The notes under the pieces: generated by a model
The model's database searches: none
What the model was told of the DNA's origin: nothing
The model's input: only the letters and a program-made list of their open reading frames with translations
Made by a program: the position numbers and the translations under genes
Part shown: positions 1-5,930 of the stretch, one piece after another
How positions within the stretch are numbered: the first letter of the stretch is position 1
Layout of the letters: each line of letters starts with the position of its first letter
Origin: Pseudomonadota bacterium
GTDB lineage: Bacteria > Pseudomonadota > Alphaproteobacteria > Rhizobiales > Xanthobacteraceae
DNA: 6,848 bases
Reading direction: 5' to 3'
Assembly: GCA_021779635.1 (NCBI GenBank)
Contig: JAJYAH010000380.1
Coordinates: 1-6,848 of the forward strand

Positions 1-140
1 ACGGCGGGGATGATGTACTCCGAGGTCTTCTTGCTCACGGCGTCGACCTCGGCGAACCGGCTCGGGTCGTAGCTGGCGCGCGAGACGCGGACGACGGCGG
101 TTGTCGGTAATGACTCGGCCATGGTGATTCTTTCCGTCAT
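1..140 (-). CDS. N-terminus of a small protein, possibly an ABM-like (dimeric alpha/beta-barrel) protein; partial
   Basis: The minus strand is open from an ATG at 140 to the window edge, giving 46 complete codons. The peptide begins MTERITMAESLPTTAVVRVS and continues with RASYDPSRFAEVDAVSKKTS; the C-terminus lies outside the window. A Shine-Dalgarno-like AGGAGAAAGG (147-156) supports this start; a second in-frame ATG at 122 (Met7) is an alternative, with a weaker GGAAAG ahead of it. The short strand-like segment TTAVVRVS followed by a helix beginning near YDPSRF resembles the start of small antibiotic-biosynthesis-monooxygenase-like proteins, which fold as dimeric ferredoxin-like barrels. That family assignment is from memory of similar N-termini and is tentative. 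No signal peptide is visible, so a cytoplasmic protein is likely. The gene is divergent from the 576 gene and has a dyad-symmetric operator candidate about 25 bases upstream of its start, which suggests repression by a local regulator. Confidence 0.6.
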   Translation of the reverse strand, partial: MTERITMAESLPTTAVVRVSRASYDPSRFAEVDAVSKKTSEYIIPA

Positions 141-146
141 GGCGAT

Positions 147-156
147 CCTTTCTCCT
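147..156 (-). promoter_or_regulatory. Ribosome binding site of the leftward gene
   Basis: Read on the minus strand the bases are AGGAGAAAGG, ending 6 bases before the ATG at 140. This match to the 16S anti-Shine-Dalgarno favours the ATG at 140 over the internal ATG at 122. Confidence 0.55.
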
Positions 157-164
157 GGCAATTA

Positions 165-183
165 CACGATGATGTACATCGTG
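165..183. promoter_or_regulatory. Dyad-symmetric operator candidate
   Basis: The arms CACGATG (165-171) and CATCGTG (177-183) are perfect inverted repeats separated by 5 bases. Overlapping them is a second perfect 10-base palindrome, GATGTACATC (171-180). The site sits directly upstream of the leftward gene's ribosome binding site and touches a consensus TATAAT (185-190, plus strand). Size and symmetry fit a dimeric repressor of the TetR or GntR kind, but the regulator is not in the window and the identity is inferred. Confidence 0.5.
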
Positions 184-575
184 ATATAATATGTCCGACT
201 TGAGTCCGTTCTGCGATCAGAAACAGACGTGGCATGGACAGCGCCAAGTCGCATCAGGCCGATATCGAAAATTGCACCTGAGCCAAAGCAGCGTGAGGTC
301 CGTTCCGGGTCGATCGCGTCACTTCGGCTGTGAGCCGGGCTCCCGGACTGTTGTGTGCGGCGCAATAAATCCGCGTCTTATCGTAATGGATAATAATGCA
401 GCGCTGCCGGTGGTGCTATAAGCTCAAACACCCCGTGGATTTTTCGACAGAAACGATCAATTCCATTCTGGCGTGAAGCAGATCTCAAGCGGGTTGCGCG
501 CTCTTTCCGGCGCGGCGTTGATGGGGGCAAAGAACCGAAAACAGACCAGCAAAAGGATCAGCAGGGAGGGAGCAA

Positions 576-1913
576 ATGTCACGAAAATTGTCTCGACGAC
601 AATTCGTAGCTGCCACTGCCGCTACATCCGCAGCGCTCATCACCGCGCCCTATGTGCGCGGTGCTTACGCCGCCGGCAAGCTGACGGTAGGCTTTTGGGA
701 TCACTGGGTGCCCGGCGCCAACAAGGCCTCGACCGATCTCGTCAATGAGTGGGCCGCGAAGGAAAAGGTCGAGGTTTCGATCGATTATATCACGAGCCAG
801 GGCAACAAGCTCATCTTGACCGCAGCCGCGGAAGCTGAGGCCAGATCGGGCCATGACATTCTGGCGGTGAACACCTGGCGGCCACAGACCGACGCCGACC
901 TGCTTGAACCGGTCAACGACATCATGGATCCGATCATCAGGCAGAACGGCGAAGTAAATGACACGGTCAAATATCTCGGCCAGGCCGATGGCAAGTGGCT
1001 CGGCGTTCCCGCCTCCATCGGCAGCCAGATCAAGGGACCCTGCTCGCGTATCGACCTGATGAAGAAATACGCCAGCATCGACGTGCAAGCGATGTATCCG
1101 GCGGGCAGCCCGCCGAAAGCCGACAACTGGACGCTGGACACGTTCCTGAAGGCGGCGGAATCCTGCCACAAGGCCGGATTCCCCTTCGGCATCGGTCTCG
1201 GCGAAACCACCGACAGCGTGGATACCGCCGGCGCGATCTTCAGCTCGTTCGGCGCAGAACTCGTCGATGCCAAGGGCAATCTCGCCGTCAAGACCGACGC
1301 CGTTCGGCAGGCGCTCGATTTCTACAGGAAGCTGATCGCTTTCCTGCCGCCGGATGCAGCCGCATGGGACGACGCCTCGAACAACAAGTGGTTGATTTCC
1401 GGCAGGGGAGCGATGATCATGAACCCGCCGAGCGCCTGGGCGGTGGCCAAGCGCGATGCGCCTGAAATTGCTGCGCAGTGCTGGACCCACGGCTTCCCGG
1501 CCGGGCCGAAGGGTCGCTTCGCGCCCTACCTGCCGTTCTTCTGGACCACCTGGAATTTCTCCAGGAACAAGCAAGCAGCCAAGAGTCTGCTCGTGCACCT
1601 GTCGCAGCCGTCATCGATCGAGAAGCTGGTGATCGCCAGCGGCGGTTACGACCTGCCGGCATACGAGAAGCTGACGACGCTGAAGGTTTGGGAGGAAGAA
1701 GGGCCGCCGAAGGGCACGCTCTATCACTACCCAAACCCCTATCACCATCAGAAGCTGTCGATTGCGGCCTCGCCGGCGCCGCCAAAGATTGCGCAGCAGA
1801 TCTACGTAGAGGCCACGCTGACGAAAATGTGCCTGCGTTACTCTCAAGGCGAACCGATGGAAAAGACGCTCGCCTGGGGCGAAGGCGAGTGCGAAGGCTA
1901 CATGCGGACCTGA
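576..1913 (+). CDS. Tat-exported family 1 extracellular solute-binding protein (sugar-type ABC transporter)
   Basis: The 445-residue protein matches the family 1 (MalE/UgpB-like) solute-binding proteins in length and overall pattern. Residues 1-33 are a twin-arginine signal: SRRQFVAA at 6-13, a hydrophobic alanine-rich stretch, and a likely cleavage after AYA (residue 32). The mature part opens with the strand KLTVGFWDHW typical of the family. It continues with a GHDILAVNTW segment and a GRGAMIMNPPSAWA segment, the latter of the kind that follows the hinge in these proteins. The protein has five cysteines (about 156, 197, 302, 419 and 439). The ATG at 576 has an AGGGAGGG ribosome binding site at 563-570 and gives an intact signal, so this start is secure. 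In the family such proteins deliver sugars, polyols or glycerol-phosphate-like solutes to two permeases; the substrate here cannot be told. No permease or ATPase gene adjoins it, which is unusual, as this class is normally the first gene of a transporter operon. Confidence 0.9.
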   Translation: MSRKLSRRQFVAATAATSAALITAPYVRGAYAAGKLTVGFWDHWVPGANKASTDLVNEWAAKEKVEVSIDYITSQGNKLILTAAAEAEARSGHDILAVNTWRPQTDADLLEPVNDIMDPIIRQNGEVNDTVKYLGQADGKWLGVPASIGSQIKGPCSRIDLMKKYASIDVQAMYPAGSPPKADNWTLDTFLKAAESCHKAGFPFGIGLGETTDSVDTAGAIFSSFGAELVDAKGNLAVKTDAVRQALDFYRKLIAFLPPDAAAWDDASNNKWLISGRGAMIMNPPSAWAVAKRDAPEIAAQCWTHGFPAGPKGRFAPYLPFFWTTWNFSRNKQAAKSLLVHLSQPSSIEKLVIASGGYDLPAYEKLTTLKVWEEEGPPKGTLYHYPNPYHHQKLSIAASPAPPKIAQQIYVEATLTKMCLRYSQGEPMEKTLAWGEGECEGYMRT

Positions 1914-1917
1914 AGGA

Positions 1918-2031
1918 ATGGATTTCAAGCGGCAGCCACGCCATGACACGCGGCCGGCGCCGCGCGCCTTGTATCAAGAGCGGCGTTCTCACCACCGCAT
2001 AATAATTGTTGTGTGGCGCACAGGGGCTTGA
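1918..2031 (+). pseudogene. Possible truncated permease N-terminus (37 codons), speculative
   Basis: An open frame begins 4 bases after the stop of the solute-binding protein and encodes MDFKRQPRHDTRPAPRALYQ, then ERRSHHR and a short tail before TGA. A basic cytoplasmic leader at this position is what one expects at the start of a MalF-type permease, but no membrane segment follows and the reading ends abruptly. AAGGA lies directly against the ATG, which is poor spacing. I read this as a possible remnant of a permease gene cut off by rearrangement. A chance frame is equally possible. A second frame, 1943-2002, is even shorter. Confidence 0.2.
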
Positions 2032-2083
2032 GTTGCAAACTGCCAGCGACCCCGCCATTAATTTCTGATTTTCCGAATTTTCC

Positions 2084-2113
2084 TTGACCCCGAACCCAAA
2101 TCAGCACTATAGC
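2084..2113 (+). promoter_or_regulatory. Sigma-70-like promoter candidate ahead of the structured element
   Basis: TTGACC (2084-2089) and TATAGC (2108-2113) are separated by 18 bases, matching 5 of 6 and 4 of 6 consensus positions. Transcription would start near 2120 and read directly into the structured element that follows. No protein-coding start follows within a sensible distance. The stretch just upstream (about 2058-2083) is AT-rich, which is compatible with a promoter. Confidence 0.4.
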
Positions 2114-2261
2114 GATCTGGTCCTGCCCCACTCAGAGGAGCGTTGCGCAACGTCACCAACGTAGGGCGGGATGCGGTGGACGCGGGCGGCGCGCTTGACG
2201 AGCGTGTGGCCTGCGGACGGCGAAGTCGCGTGGTCCTGATGCCCCGACGCTGGCATCAAGT

Positions 2262-2283
2262 CGGCGAAAAGCAATTTTCGCCG
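2262..2283 (+). repeat. Hairpin capped by a GNRA (GCAA) tetraloop
   Basis: CGGCGAAAA (2262-2270) pairs perfectly with TTTTCGCCG (2275-2283) around the loop GCAA (2271-2274). GNRA loops are stable RNA caps that often dock with tetraloop receptors. On the minus strand the loop would be TTGC, which is not a GNRA loop, so this hints that the plus strand is the functional one if the element is RNA. Confidence 0.6.
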
Positions 2284-2346
2284 GCGAGGGTGGCAAACAA
2301 GCCCGGTCACCCGGGAGAGCGCGAAGGAAACCGTTAAAACCATTGC

Positions 2347-2451
2347 GCGGGGAATGCCGGGTGATTCCGGTGCCACCTGCGGTGACTAACGCGCGTGCTA
2401 TCTACCACACCACGCGCGGCTGCGGGCGCATCGGCGCCCGGCATTCCCTGC
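2347..2451 (+). repeat. Long-range stem enclosing inner hairpins
   Basis: GCGGGGAATGCCGGG (2347-2361) pairs with CCCGGCATTCCCTGC (2437-2451): 15 pairs, of which 14 are Watson-Crick and one is G-T. The 75 bases enclosed hold two further perfect hairpins (2374-2384 and 2390-2418), giving a multi-branched fold. A third possible hairpin, 2424-2439, would compete with the inner end of the outer stem. Confidence 0.6.
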
Positions 2452-2608
2452 TCCCCTCTTGGGGGTGCACTGCGCCCTCTGATTTCAGTGGGCACACCGT
2501 TTCGGGTAAAACTCGCGCGGTCGCGCGGCGAGATCGCGAAGCTGTGGCTGCAAACAAGGTTGCTTGAAAGAATTTGGTTTGACCTCCTTGGACGAGGCAG
2601 GCTGGCTT

Positions 2609-2640
2609 GAGCGAGAGGGCTTTTGATTGAATCGGTTCCG
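2609..2640. repeat. Possible degenerate fragment of the repeat found after 5881
   Basis: The 12 bases at 2609-2620 match 11 of 12 bases at 5883-5894, and the 11-mer GATTGAATCGG at 2625-2635 recurs exactly at 5945-5955. The order of the two shared pieces is the same in both places, but the spacing differs. This looks like a decayed or deleted copy of the same repeat family; chance cannot be excluded. Confidence 0.3.
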
Positions 2641-2659
2641 TCGGCAGGGGCTCACTTCA

Positions 2660-2765
2660 CCTCTCCCCGCCGGGGAGAGGTCGATTTGCGCAGCAAATCC
2701 GGTGAGGGCGTTGGGACCTACAAGAGATCGTAACCCCTCACCCCAACCCTCTCCCGATGGGAGAG
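2660..2765. repeat. Cluster of perfect short hairpins (palindromic intergenic repeat)
   Basis: Four perfect inverted repeats lie in a row: CCTCTCCCC/GGGGAGAGG (2660-2668 with 2672-2680), GATTTGC/GCAAATC (2683-2689 with 2693-2699), GGTGAGGG/CCCTCACC (2701-2708 with 2735-2742) and CTCTCCC/GGGAGAG (2749-2755 with 2759-2765). Three have 3-base loops. The CTCTCCCC/GGGGAGAG hairpins flanking a GTGAGGG/CCCTCAC stem are a familiar dispersed palindrome of Bradyrhizobium genomes, recognised from memory. No T-run follows on either strand, so it is not a typical intrinsic terminator. Confidence 0.7.
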
Positions 2766-2878
2766 CGAGTTCGTTTCCGTTGCCTTTGCAGATCGATCTC
2801 ATTTCGTCCCGCTTTAGTTAGGAGTGCAGCCCGCCGGGACGGGCCGATCAGGCCATGGGCCAGCCATTCAACGCAAGA

Positions 2879-2892
2879 CGTATTGCGATACG
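2879..2892. promoter_or_regulatory. Inverted repeat ahead of the CoA ligase, possible operator
   Basis: CGTAT (2879-2883) and ATACG (2888-2892) flank 4 bases, giving a near-perfect 14-base palindrome about 70 bases upstream of the proposed TTG start. It could be a regulator site for the ligase and binding-protein pair. No matching regulator gene or clear promoter is visible, so this is weak. Confidence 0.25.
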
Positions 2893-2949
2893 GCCTTTCA
2901 ACTGGAAGAAAGCACGTCAGATCAAGCGGCATCGGACCGCCCGACGTTC

Positions 2950-2956
2950 GGAGGAG
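2950..2956 (+). promoter_or_regulatory. Strong ribosome binding site that decides the TTG start
   Basis: GGAGGAG lies at 2950-2956; its GGAGG core ends 5 bases before TTG at 2960. This is the best Shine-Dalgarno in the window and has no in-frame ATG at a suitable distance, so it points to the TTG codon as the true start. Confidence 0.65.
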
Positions 2957-2959
2957 ATT

Positions 2960-4513
2960 TTGCCGGTTCGCCACTATGACTGGATTGCCCATTTCGGCCG
3001 CCGGACGCCGGAAAAACCCGCAGTTGTCGACCTCGCCAGCGGACGCCGGCTCACTTACGCCCAATTCGACGCGCGGATTTCGCGTCTCGCCGCACATCTG
3101 CGCGACCGGCTCGAAGTCGGACGTGGCGACCGGGTCGCCGTGCTTGCCCTGAACACCTCAGATACGCTGGAGGTGCAGTTCGCCTGCGGGCGGCTGGGCG
3201 CGATCTTCCTGCCCCTGAATACGCGCTTCACCGTCCCGGAGCTTCAGTTCATCGTCAACGATGCGACGCCCAGGGTCATGATTCACGACGCCGACCTCAG
3301 CGATACCGCGCTTGCGGTCGCCAGAATCTGCAAGACGCCGTCGACCCTCCTGCTTGGCGCCGGCGGCACCTTTGAGGCCGCGATCGCGGCCTCGGCGCCG
3401 CTCGGCAGGTGCGAAAGCGTGACGCTCGATGACATCTCGACGATCATGTACACGTCGGGCACGACCGGCCAGCCGAAGGGGGCTGTGATCACCCACGGCA
3501 TGACGTTCTGGAATTGCGTCAATCTCGGCGGGCCGGCCTATATCTCGCCGTCGTCGGTATTCCTGGCCGTGCTGCCGCTGTTCCACACCGGAGGGCTGAA
3601 CTGCTACACCAACCCGGTGCTGCATGCGGGCGGGACCGTACTGGTTATGCGCGCATTCGATCCCGCAACCGCGCTGGAATTAATCAGCGATCCGAAGCGG
3701 GGCATCAACGTCTTTTTCGACGTACCGTCGATCTATCAGTTCATGGCGCAGCATCCTGCCTTCGCAAATTCCGACTTCAGCCGGCTCATCATTGGCGGCG
3801 TCGGCGGCGCGCCGATGCCGGTCCCGCTTTTGAAGGTGTGGGAGCAGCGCGGCGTCGCCCTGCAGCAGGGTTACGGAATGACCGAGACCAGCCCGGCGGT
3901 GCTGACGCTCGACCGTGAGGATGCCGCGCGCAAGGCCGGGTCTTCAGGCAAACCGGTCTTGCATACCGAGGTAAGAATCGTTCTGCCCGACGGGTCCGAC
4001 GCCGCCATCGGCGAGATCGGCGAACTCTGGGTCAAGGGACCGAACGTCACGCCCGGCTACTGGAACAGGCCGGACGCCAACCGGTCCTGCTTCACCGACG
4101 GCTGGCTGCACACCGGCGACGCCGCGCGAATGGACGAAGAAGGCTTCTATTACATCGTCGATCGCTGGAAGGACATGTACATTTCCGGCGGCGAAAACGT
4201 CTACCCGGCCGAGGTCGAGAACGTCCTCCACCAGCTCGCGGCCGTCGCCGAGGCGGCGGTGATCGGTATTCCCAGCGAGCAATGGGGCGAGGTCGGGATG
4301 GCGATCGTGGCGCTAAAGCCCGGCCACTCCCTTGCTGCGGCGGAGATTCATGCGCATTGTGCGGCCAATCTGGCGCGCTACAAGTGCCCGCGCCTGATCC
4401 AGTTCGTGGAAGCCCTGCCGCGCAATGCGACAGGCAAGATCCACAAGCCGACGCTACGGAAGAACTTCAGCTCTCCCGATGCGATCGATAAGCTCAAGTC
4501 AGCCGTTTCGTAA
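2960..4513 (+). CDS. AMP-forming acyl/aryl-CoA ligase (class I adenylate-forming enzyme), TTG start
   Basis: From the TTG the product is 517 residues, usual for this family. It activates a carboxylic acid with ATP to an acyl-adenylate and then to the CoA thioester, in the cytoplasm. Visible motifs, numbered from the TTG, are the phosphate-binding loop YTSGTTGQPKG (164-174), the adenine and substrate motif QGYGMTETSP (303-312), HTGD (384-387), the hinge region DRWKDMYISGGENVYP (401-416), and the C-terminal catalytic lysine in ATGKIHK (Lys493). All key residues are present. An ATG at 2855 is in frame but would add 35 arginine-rich residues and has no good ribosome binding site, whereas TTG at 2960 follows GGAGGAG. 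The start region PVRHYDWIAHFGRRTPEKPA is what the family usually shows near its N-terminus. The substrate is unknown; feruloyl-, other aryl- or medium-chain fatty acyl ligases share these motifs. The LivK-like binding protein gene follows after 63 bases and is probably co-transcribed. Confidence 0.93.
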   Translation: MPVRHYDWIAHFGRRTPEKPAVVDLASGRRLTYAQFDARISRLAAHLRDRLEVGRGDRVAVLALNTSDTLEVQFACGRLGAIFLPLNTRFTVPELQFIVNDATPRVMIHDADLSDTALAVARICKTPSTLLLGAGGTFEAAIAASAPLGRCESVTLDDISTIMYTSGTTGQPKGAVITHGMTFWNCVNLGGPAYISPSSVFLAVLPLFHTGGLNCYTNPVLHAGGTVLVMRAFDPATALELISDPKRGINVFFDVPSIYQFMAQHPAFANSDFSRLIIGGVGGAPMPVPLLKVWEQRGVALQQGYGMTETSPAVLTLDREDAARKAGSSGKPVLHTEVRIVLPDGSDAAIGEIGELWVKGPNVTPGYWNRPDANRSCFTDGWLHTGDAARMDEEGFYYIVDRWKDMYISGGENVYPAEVENVLHQLAAVAEAAVIGIPSEQWGEVGMAIVALKPGHSLAAAEIHAHCAANLARYKCPRLIQFVEALPRNATGKIHKPTLRKNFSSPDAIDKLKSAVS

Positions 4514-4576
4514 GTCCCATCCATGTCTCGTTTCAAATGTGCATCGTCGATTTCCATCCAATGAAGGGTTCTCTCC

Positions 4577-5821
4577 ATGAAGAATAAGAAACTGTCCTTG
4601 CTCGGCTCAAGCCTGATCTCGATGGCGGCCGCAACGACGCTGACTGTGCTGGCTACCCAGGGTGCGCTTGCCCAAAAGAAATACGATACCGGCGCGACCG
4701 ACACCGAAATCAAGATCGGCAATGTCGAGGCCTATAGCGGCCCTGCTTCCGCCTACGGCATCATCGGCAAGACCGAGGACGCTTACTTCAAGATGATCAA
4801 CGATGCCGGCGGCATCAACGGCCGCAAGATCAACTTCATCTCTTACGACGATGGCTATAGCCCACCAAAGACGGTGGAGCAGATCCGCAAGCTGATCGAG
4901 AGCGACGAAGTGTTCCTGGTCTTCAACGCGCTCGGCACGCCGACCCAGACCGCGGTTCAGAAATATCAGAACACCAAGAAGGTTCCGCAGCTCTTCGTCG
5001 CCACCGGCGCCAGCAAATGGAACGATCCGAAGGATTTTCCATGGACCATGGGATTCCAGCCGAGCTACCGCGTCGAGGCCCGGATCTTCGCCAAATACAT
5101 CCTGAAAGCCAAACCCGGCGCCAAGGTCGCGGTGTTCTACCAGAACGACGATTTCGGCAAGGATTACGTGGCCGGCCTGAAGGACGTGTTCGGCGACAAG
5201 GCATCCAGCATCATCGTCGCCGAGGAAAGCTATGAGACCACCGAACCCTCGGTCGATTCCCACATTGTCAAACTGAAGGGCACCGGCGCCGACGTGCTCG
5301 TCAATATCTCGACACCGAAATTCGCCGCGCAGACCATCAAGAAGATGGCGGAGCTGGAATGGAAGCCGATGCATCTCATGACCGACGTCTCGATCTCGAT
5401 CGGCGCGGTGATGAAACCCGCCGGTTTCGAGGCTTCCGAAGGCATCCTGTCGGCGGGTTATCTCAAGGACGCCTCTGACCCGCAATGGGCCAACGACGAG
5501 GGCATGAAGAAGTTCAAGGCCTTCATCGACAAATATATGCCCGGCTCGAACATCGCCGACACCAATCTCGTGTACGGCTACACTGCGTCGCAGACCGTGG
5601 TGCAGGTGCTGAAGCAGGCCGGCGACGACCTGACCCGAGAAAACGTGATGAAGCAGGCGGCCAGCCTGAAGGACTTCGCGCCGGATACGACGCTTCCCGG
5701 CATCAAGATCAACACCAGCGCCACCGACTTTGCCCCGATCGAGCAGCTCAAGATGATGCAGTTCAAGAACGGCAAATGGGAGCTGTTCGGCGATATCATC
5801 AGCGCCGAGATCGGTGGCTAA
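4577..5821 (+). CDS. Branched-chain amino acid type ABC transporter substrate-binding protein (LivK-like, periplasmic-binding family 6)
   Basis: The 414-residue protein has a Sec signal peptide: MKNKK, a hydrophobic core, and ALA before Gln33 as the likely cleavage site. It contains no cysteine, so it is a soluble periplasmic protein and not a lipoprotein. The mature part shows the LivK-like pattern: IKIGNVEAYSGPASAYG (the Y-S-G-P ligand loop at 53-56), NDAGGINGRKI, VPQLFVATGASKWNDP (142-150 within it), and VAVFYQNDDFGKDY (188-197) at the start of the second lobe. AAGGG precedes the ATG by 8 bases. Proteins of this subgroup bind amino acids, amides, or aromatic and other organic acids. The CoA ligase just upstream makes an organic acid the better guess here. 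The neighbouring fmdAB genes offer an amide as the alternative, but they are convergent and separated by a repeat block. No Liv permease or ATPase genes are visible. The TAA stop shares its last base with the following repeat. Confidence 0.92.
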   Translation: MKNKKLSLLGSSLISMAAATTLTVLATQGALAQKKYDTGATDTEIKIGNVEAYSGPASAYGIIGKTEDAYFKMINDAGGINGRKINFISYDDGYSPPKTVEQIRKLIESDEVFLVFNALGTPTQTAVQKYQNTKKVPQLFVATGASKWNDPKDFPWTMGFQPSYRVEARIFAKYILKAKPGAKVAVFYQNDDFGKDYVAGLKDVFGDKASSIIVAEESYETTEPSVDSHIVKLKGTGADVLVNISTPKFAAQTIKKMAELEWKPMHLMTDVSISIGAVMKPAGFEASEGILSAGYLKDASDPQWANDEGMKKFKAFIDKYMPGSNIADTNLVYGYTASQTVVQVLKQAGDDLTRENVMKQAASLKDFAPDTTLPGIKINTSATDFAPIEQLKMMQFKNGKWELFGDIISAEIGG

Positions 5822-5869
5822 AGCATGATCCGGAAAAGTGGACACCGGTTTTCCGAAAAGATCATGCTT
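5821..5869. repeat. Palindromic dispersed repeat directly abutting the stop codon
   Basis: AAGCATGATC (5821-5830) pairs with GATCATGCTT (5860-5869), and inside it CGGAAAA (5831-5837) pairs with TTTTCCG (5849-5855), leaving an AAAA bulge at 5856-5859. I recognise this GCATGATCCGGAAAAGTGG-type palindrome from memory as a very common intergenic repeat of Rhizobiales. It begins at the final base of the upstream gene's TAA. Confidence 0.75.
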
Positions 5870-5921
5870 AAACAAAAAGATAGAGCGAGATGGCGATTCA
5901 ACGAAGAGCCATCTCGCTCTA
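5870..5921 (-). terminator. Intrinsic terminator candidate for fmdAB
   Basis: A perfect 14-bp stem joins 5881-5894 (TAGAGCGAGATGGC) to 5908-5921, with a 13-base loop. Read on the minus strand, the stem is followed at once by TCTTTTTGTTT (5880-5870), the classic arrangement for a Rho-independent terminator. It lies about 110 bases past the fmdB stop. The hairpin is part of a composite repeat, so the repeat appears to serve as a terminator here. Confidence 0.6.
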
Positions 5922-5930
5922 GCTAAACCT

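Larger units (their letters stand above)
141..575. other. Divergent intergenic region, no supported gene
   Basis: This stretch separates the leftward gene at 140 from the rightward gene at 576. It must hold the promoters of both. A perfect TATAAT is present at 185-190 on the plus strand, and its complement gives TATTAT (191-186) on the minus strand; neither has a convincing -35 element at the right distance. Further right, GATAAT (389-394) and TATAAG (417-422) are -10-like but also lack a good -35. An open frame at 191-421 has no ribosome binding site and an implausible composition. A small palindrome, CCGGG-CT-CCCGG, lies near 335-346. Confidence 0.4.
2160..2545. repeat. Long structured dispersed element, possible non-coding RNA
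   Basis: This non-coding stretch contains several strong hairpins: a 9-bp stem with a GCAA loop (2262-2283), CCCGG/CCGGG (2302-2315), an outer stem joining 2347-2361 to 2437-2451, and inner hairpins CACC/GGTG (2374-2384), an 8-bp stem 2390-2397 with 2411-2418, and GGGCGC/GCGCCC (2424-2439). A small CCCC/GGGG hairpin (2453-2464) follows. From memory, near-identical segments, including the part around 2230-2300, recur many times in Bradyrhizobium and Rhodopseudomonas genomes; I could not verify this. Open frames across it (2143-2337 plus, 2107-2376 minus) lack ribosome binding sites and protein-like composition. The boundaries are approximate. A promoter-like sequence precedes it at 2084-2113, so transcription on the plus strand is possible. 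Confidence 0.5.

Noticed and set aside
191..421. 76-codon open frame after the TATAAT
   Set aside because: There is no ribosome binding site between the TATAAT and the ATG, the -10 hexamer abuts the start codon, and the composition is not protein-like.
579..1598. Long open frame of 339 codons on the minus strand
   Set aside because: It lies wholly opposite the 576-1913 binding-protein gene, and its product is Arg/Gly rich with no family resemblance. It is a by-product of GC-rich codon usage.
1914..2160. Insertion sequence
   Set aside because: No transposase fragment, terminal inverted repeats or target duplication could be found in the gap.
2107..2376. 89-codon minus-strand frame
   Set aside because: It lies over the structured repeat. 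Similar peptides appear as spurious hypothetical proteins wherever this kind of repeat occurs, as far as I recall.
2660..2765. CRISPR array
   Set aside because: The repeats are inverted pairs of differing sequence, not direct repeats with regular spacers, and no cas gene is present.
2485..2802. 105-codon minus-strand frame
   Set aside because: It spans the hairpin cluster and parts of the structured element; its sequence follows from the palindromes and is not that of a real protein.
2855..2959. ATG-initiated 35-codon N-terminal extension of the CoA ligase
   Set aside because: It is arginine-rich, lacks a good ribosome binding site, and is unlike family N-termini; the TTG at 2960 is better supported.
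4607..5875. Long open frame of 422 codons on the minus strand
   Set aside because: It is antisense to the LivK-like gene and has the His/Asp/Leu/Val-rich composition expected from the complement of that gene. It also starts inside the palindromic repeat.
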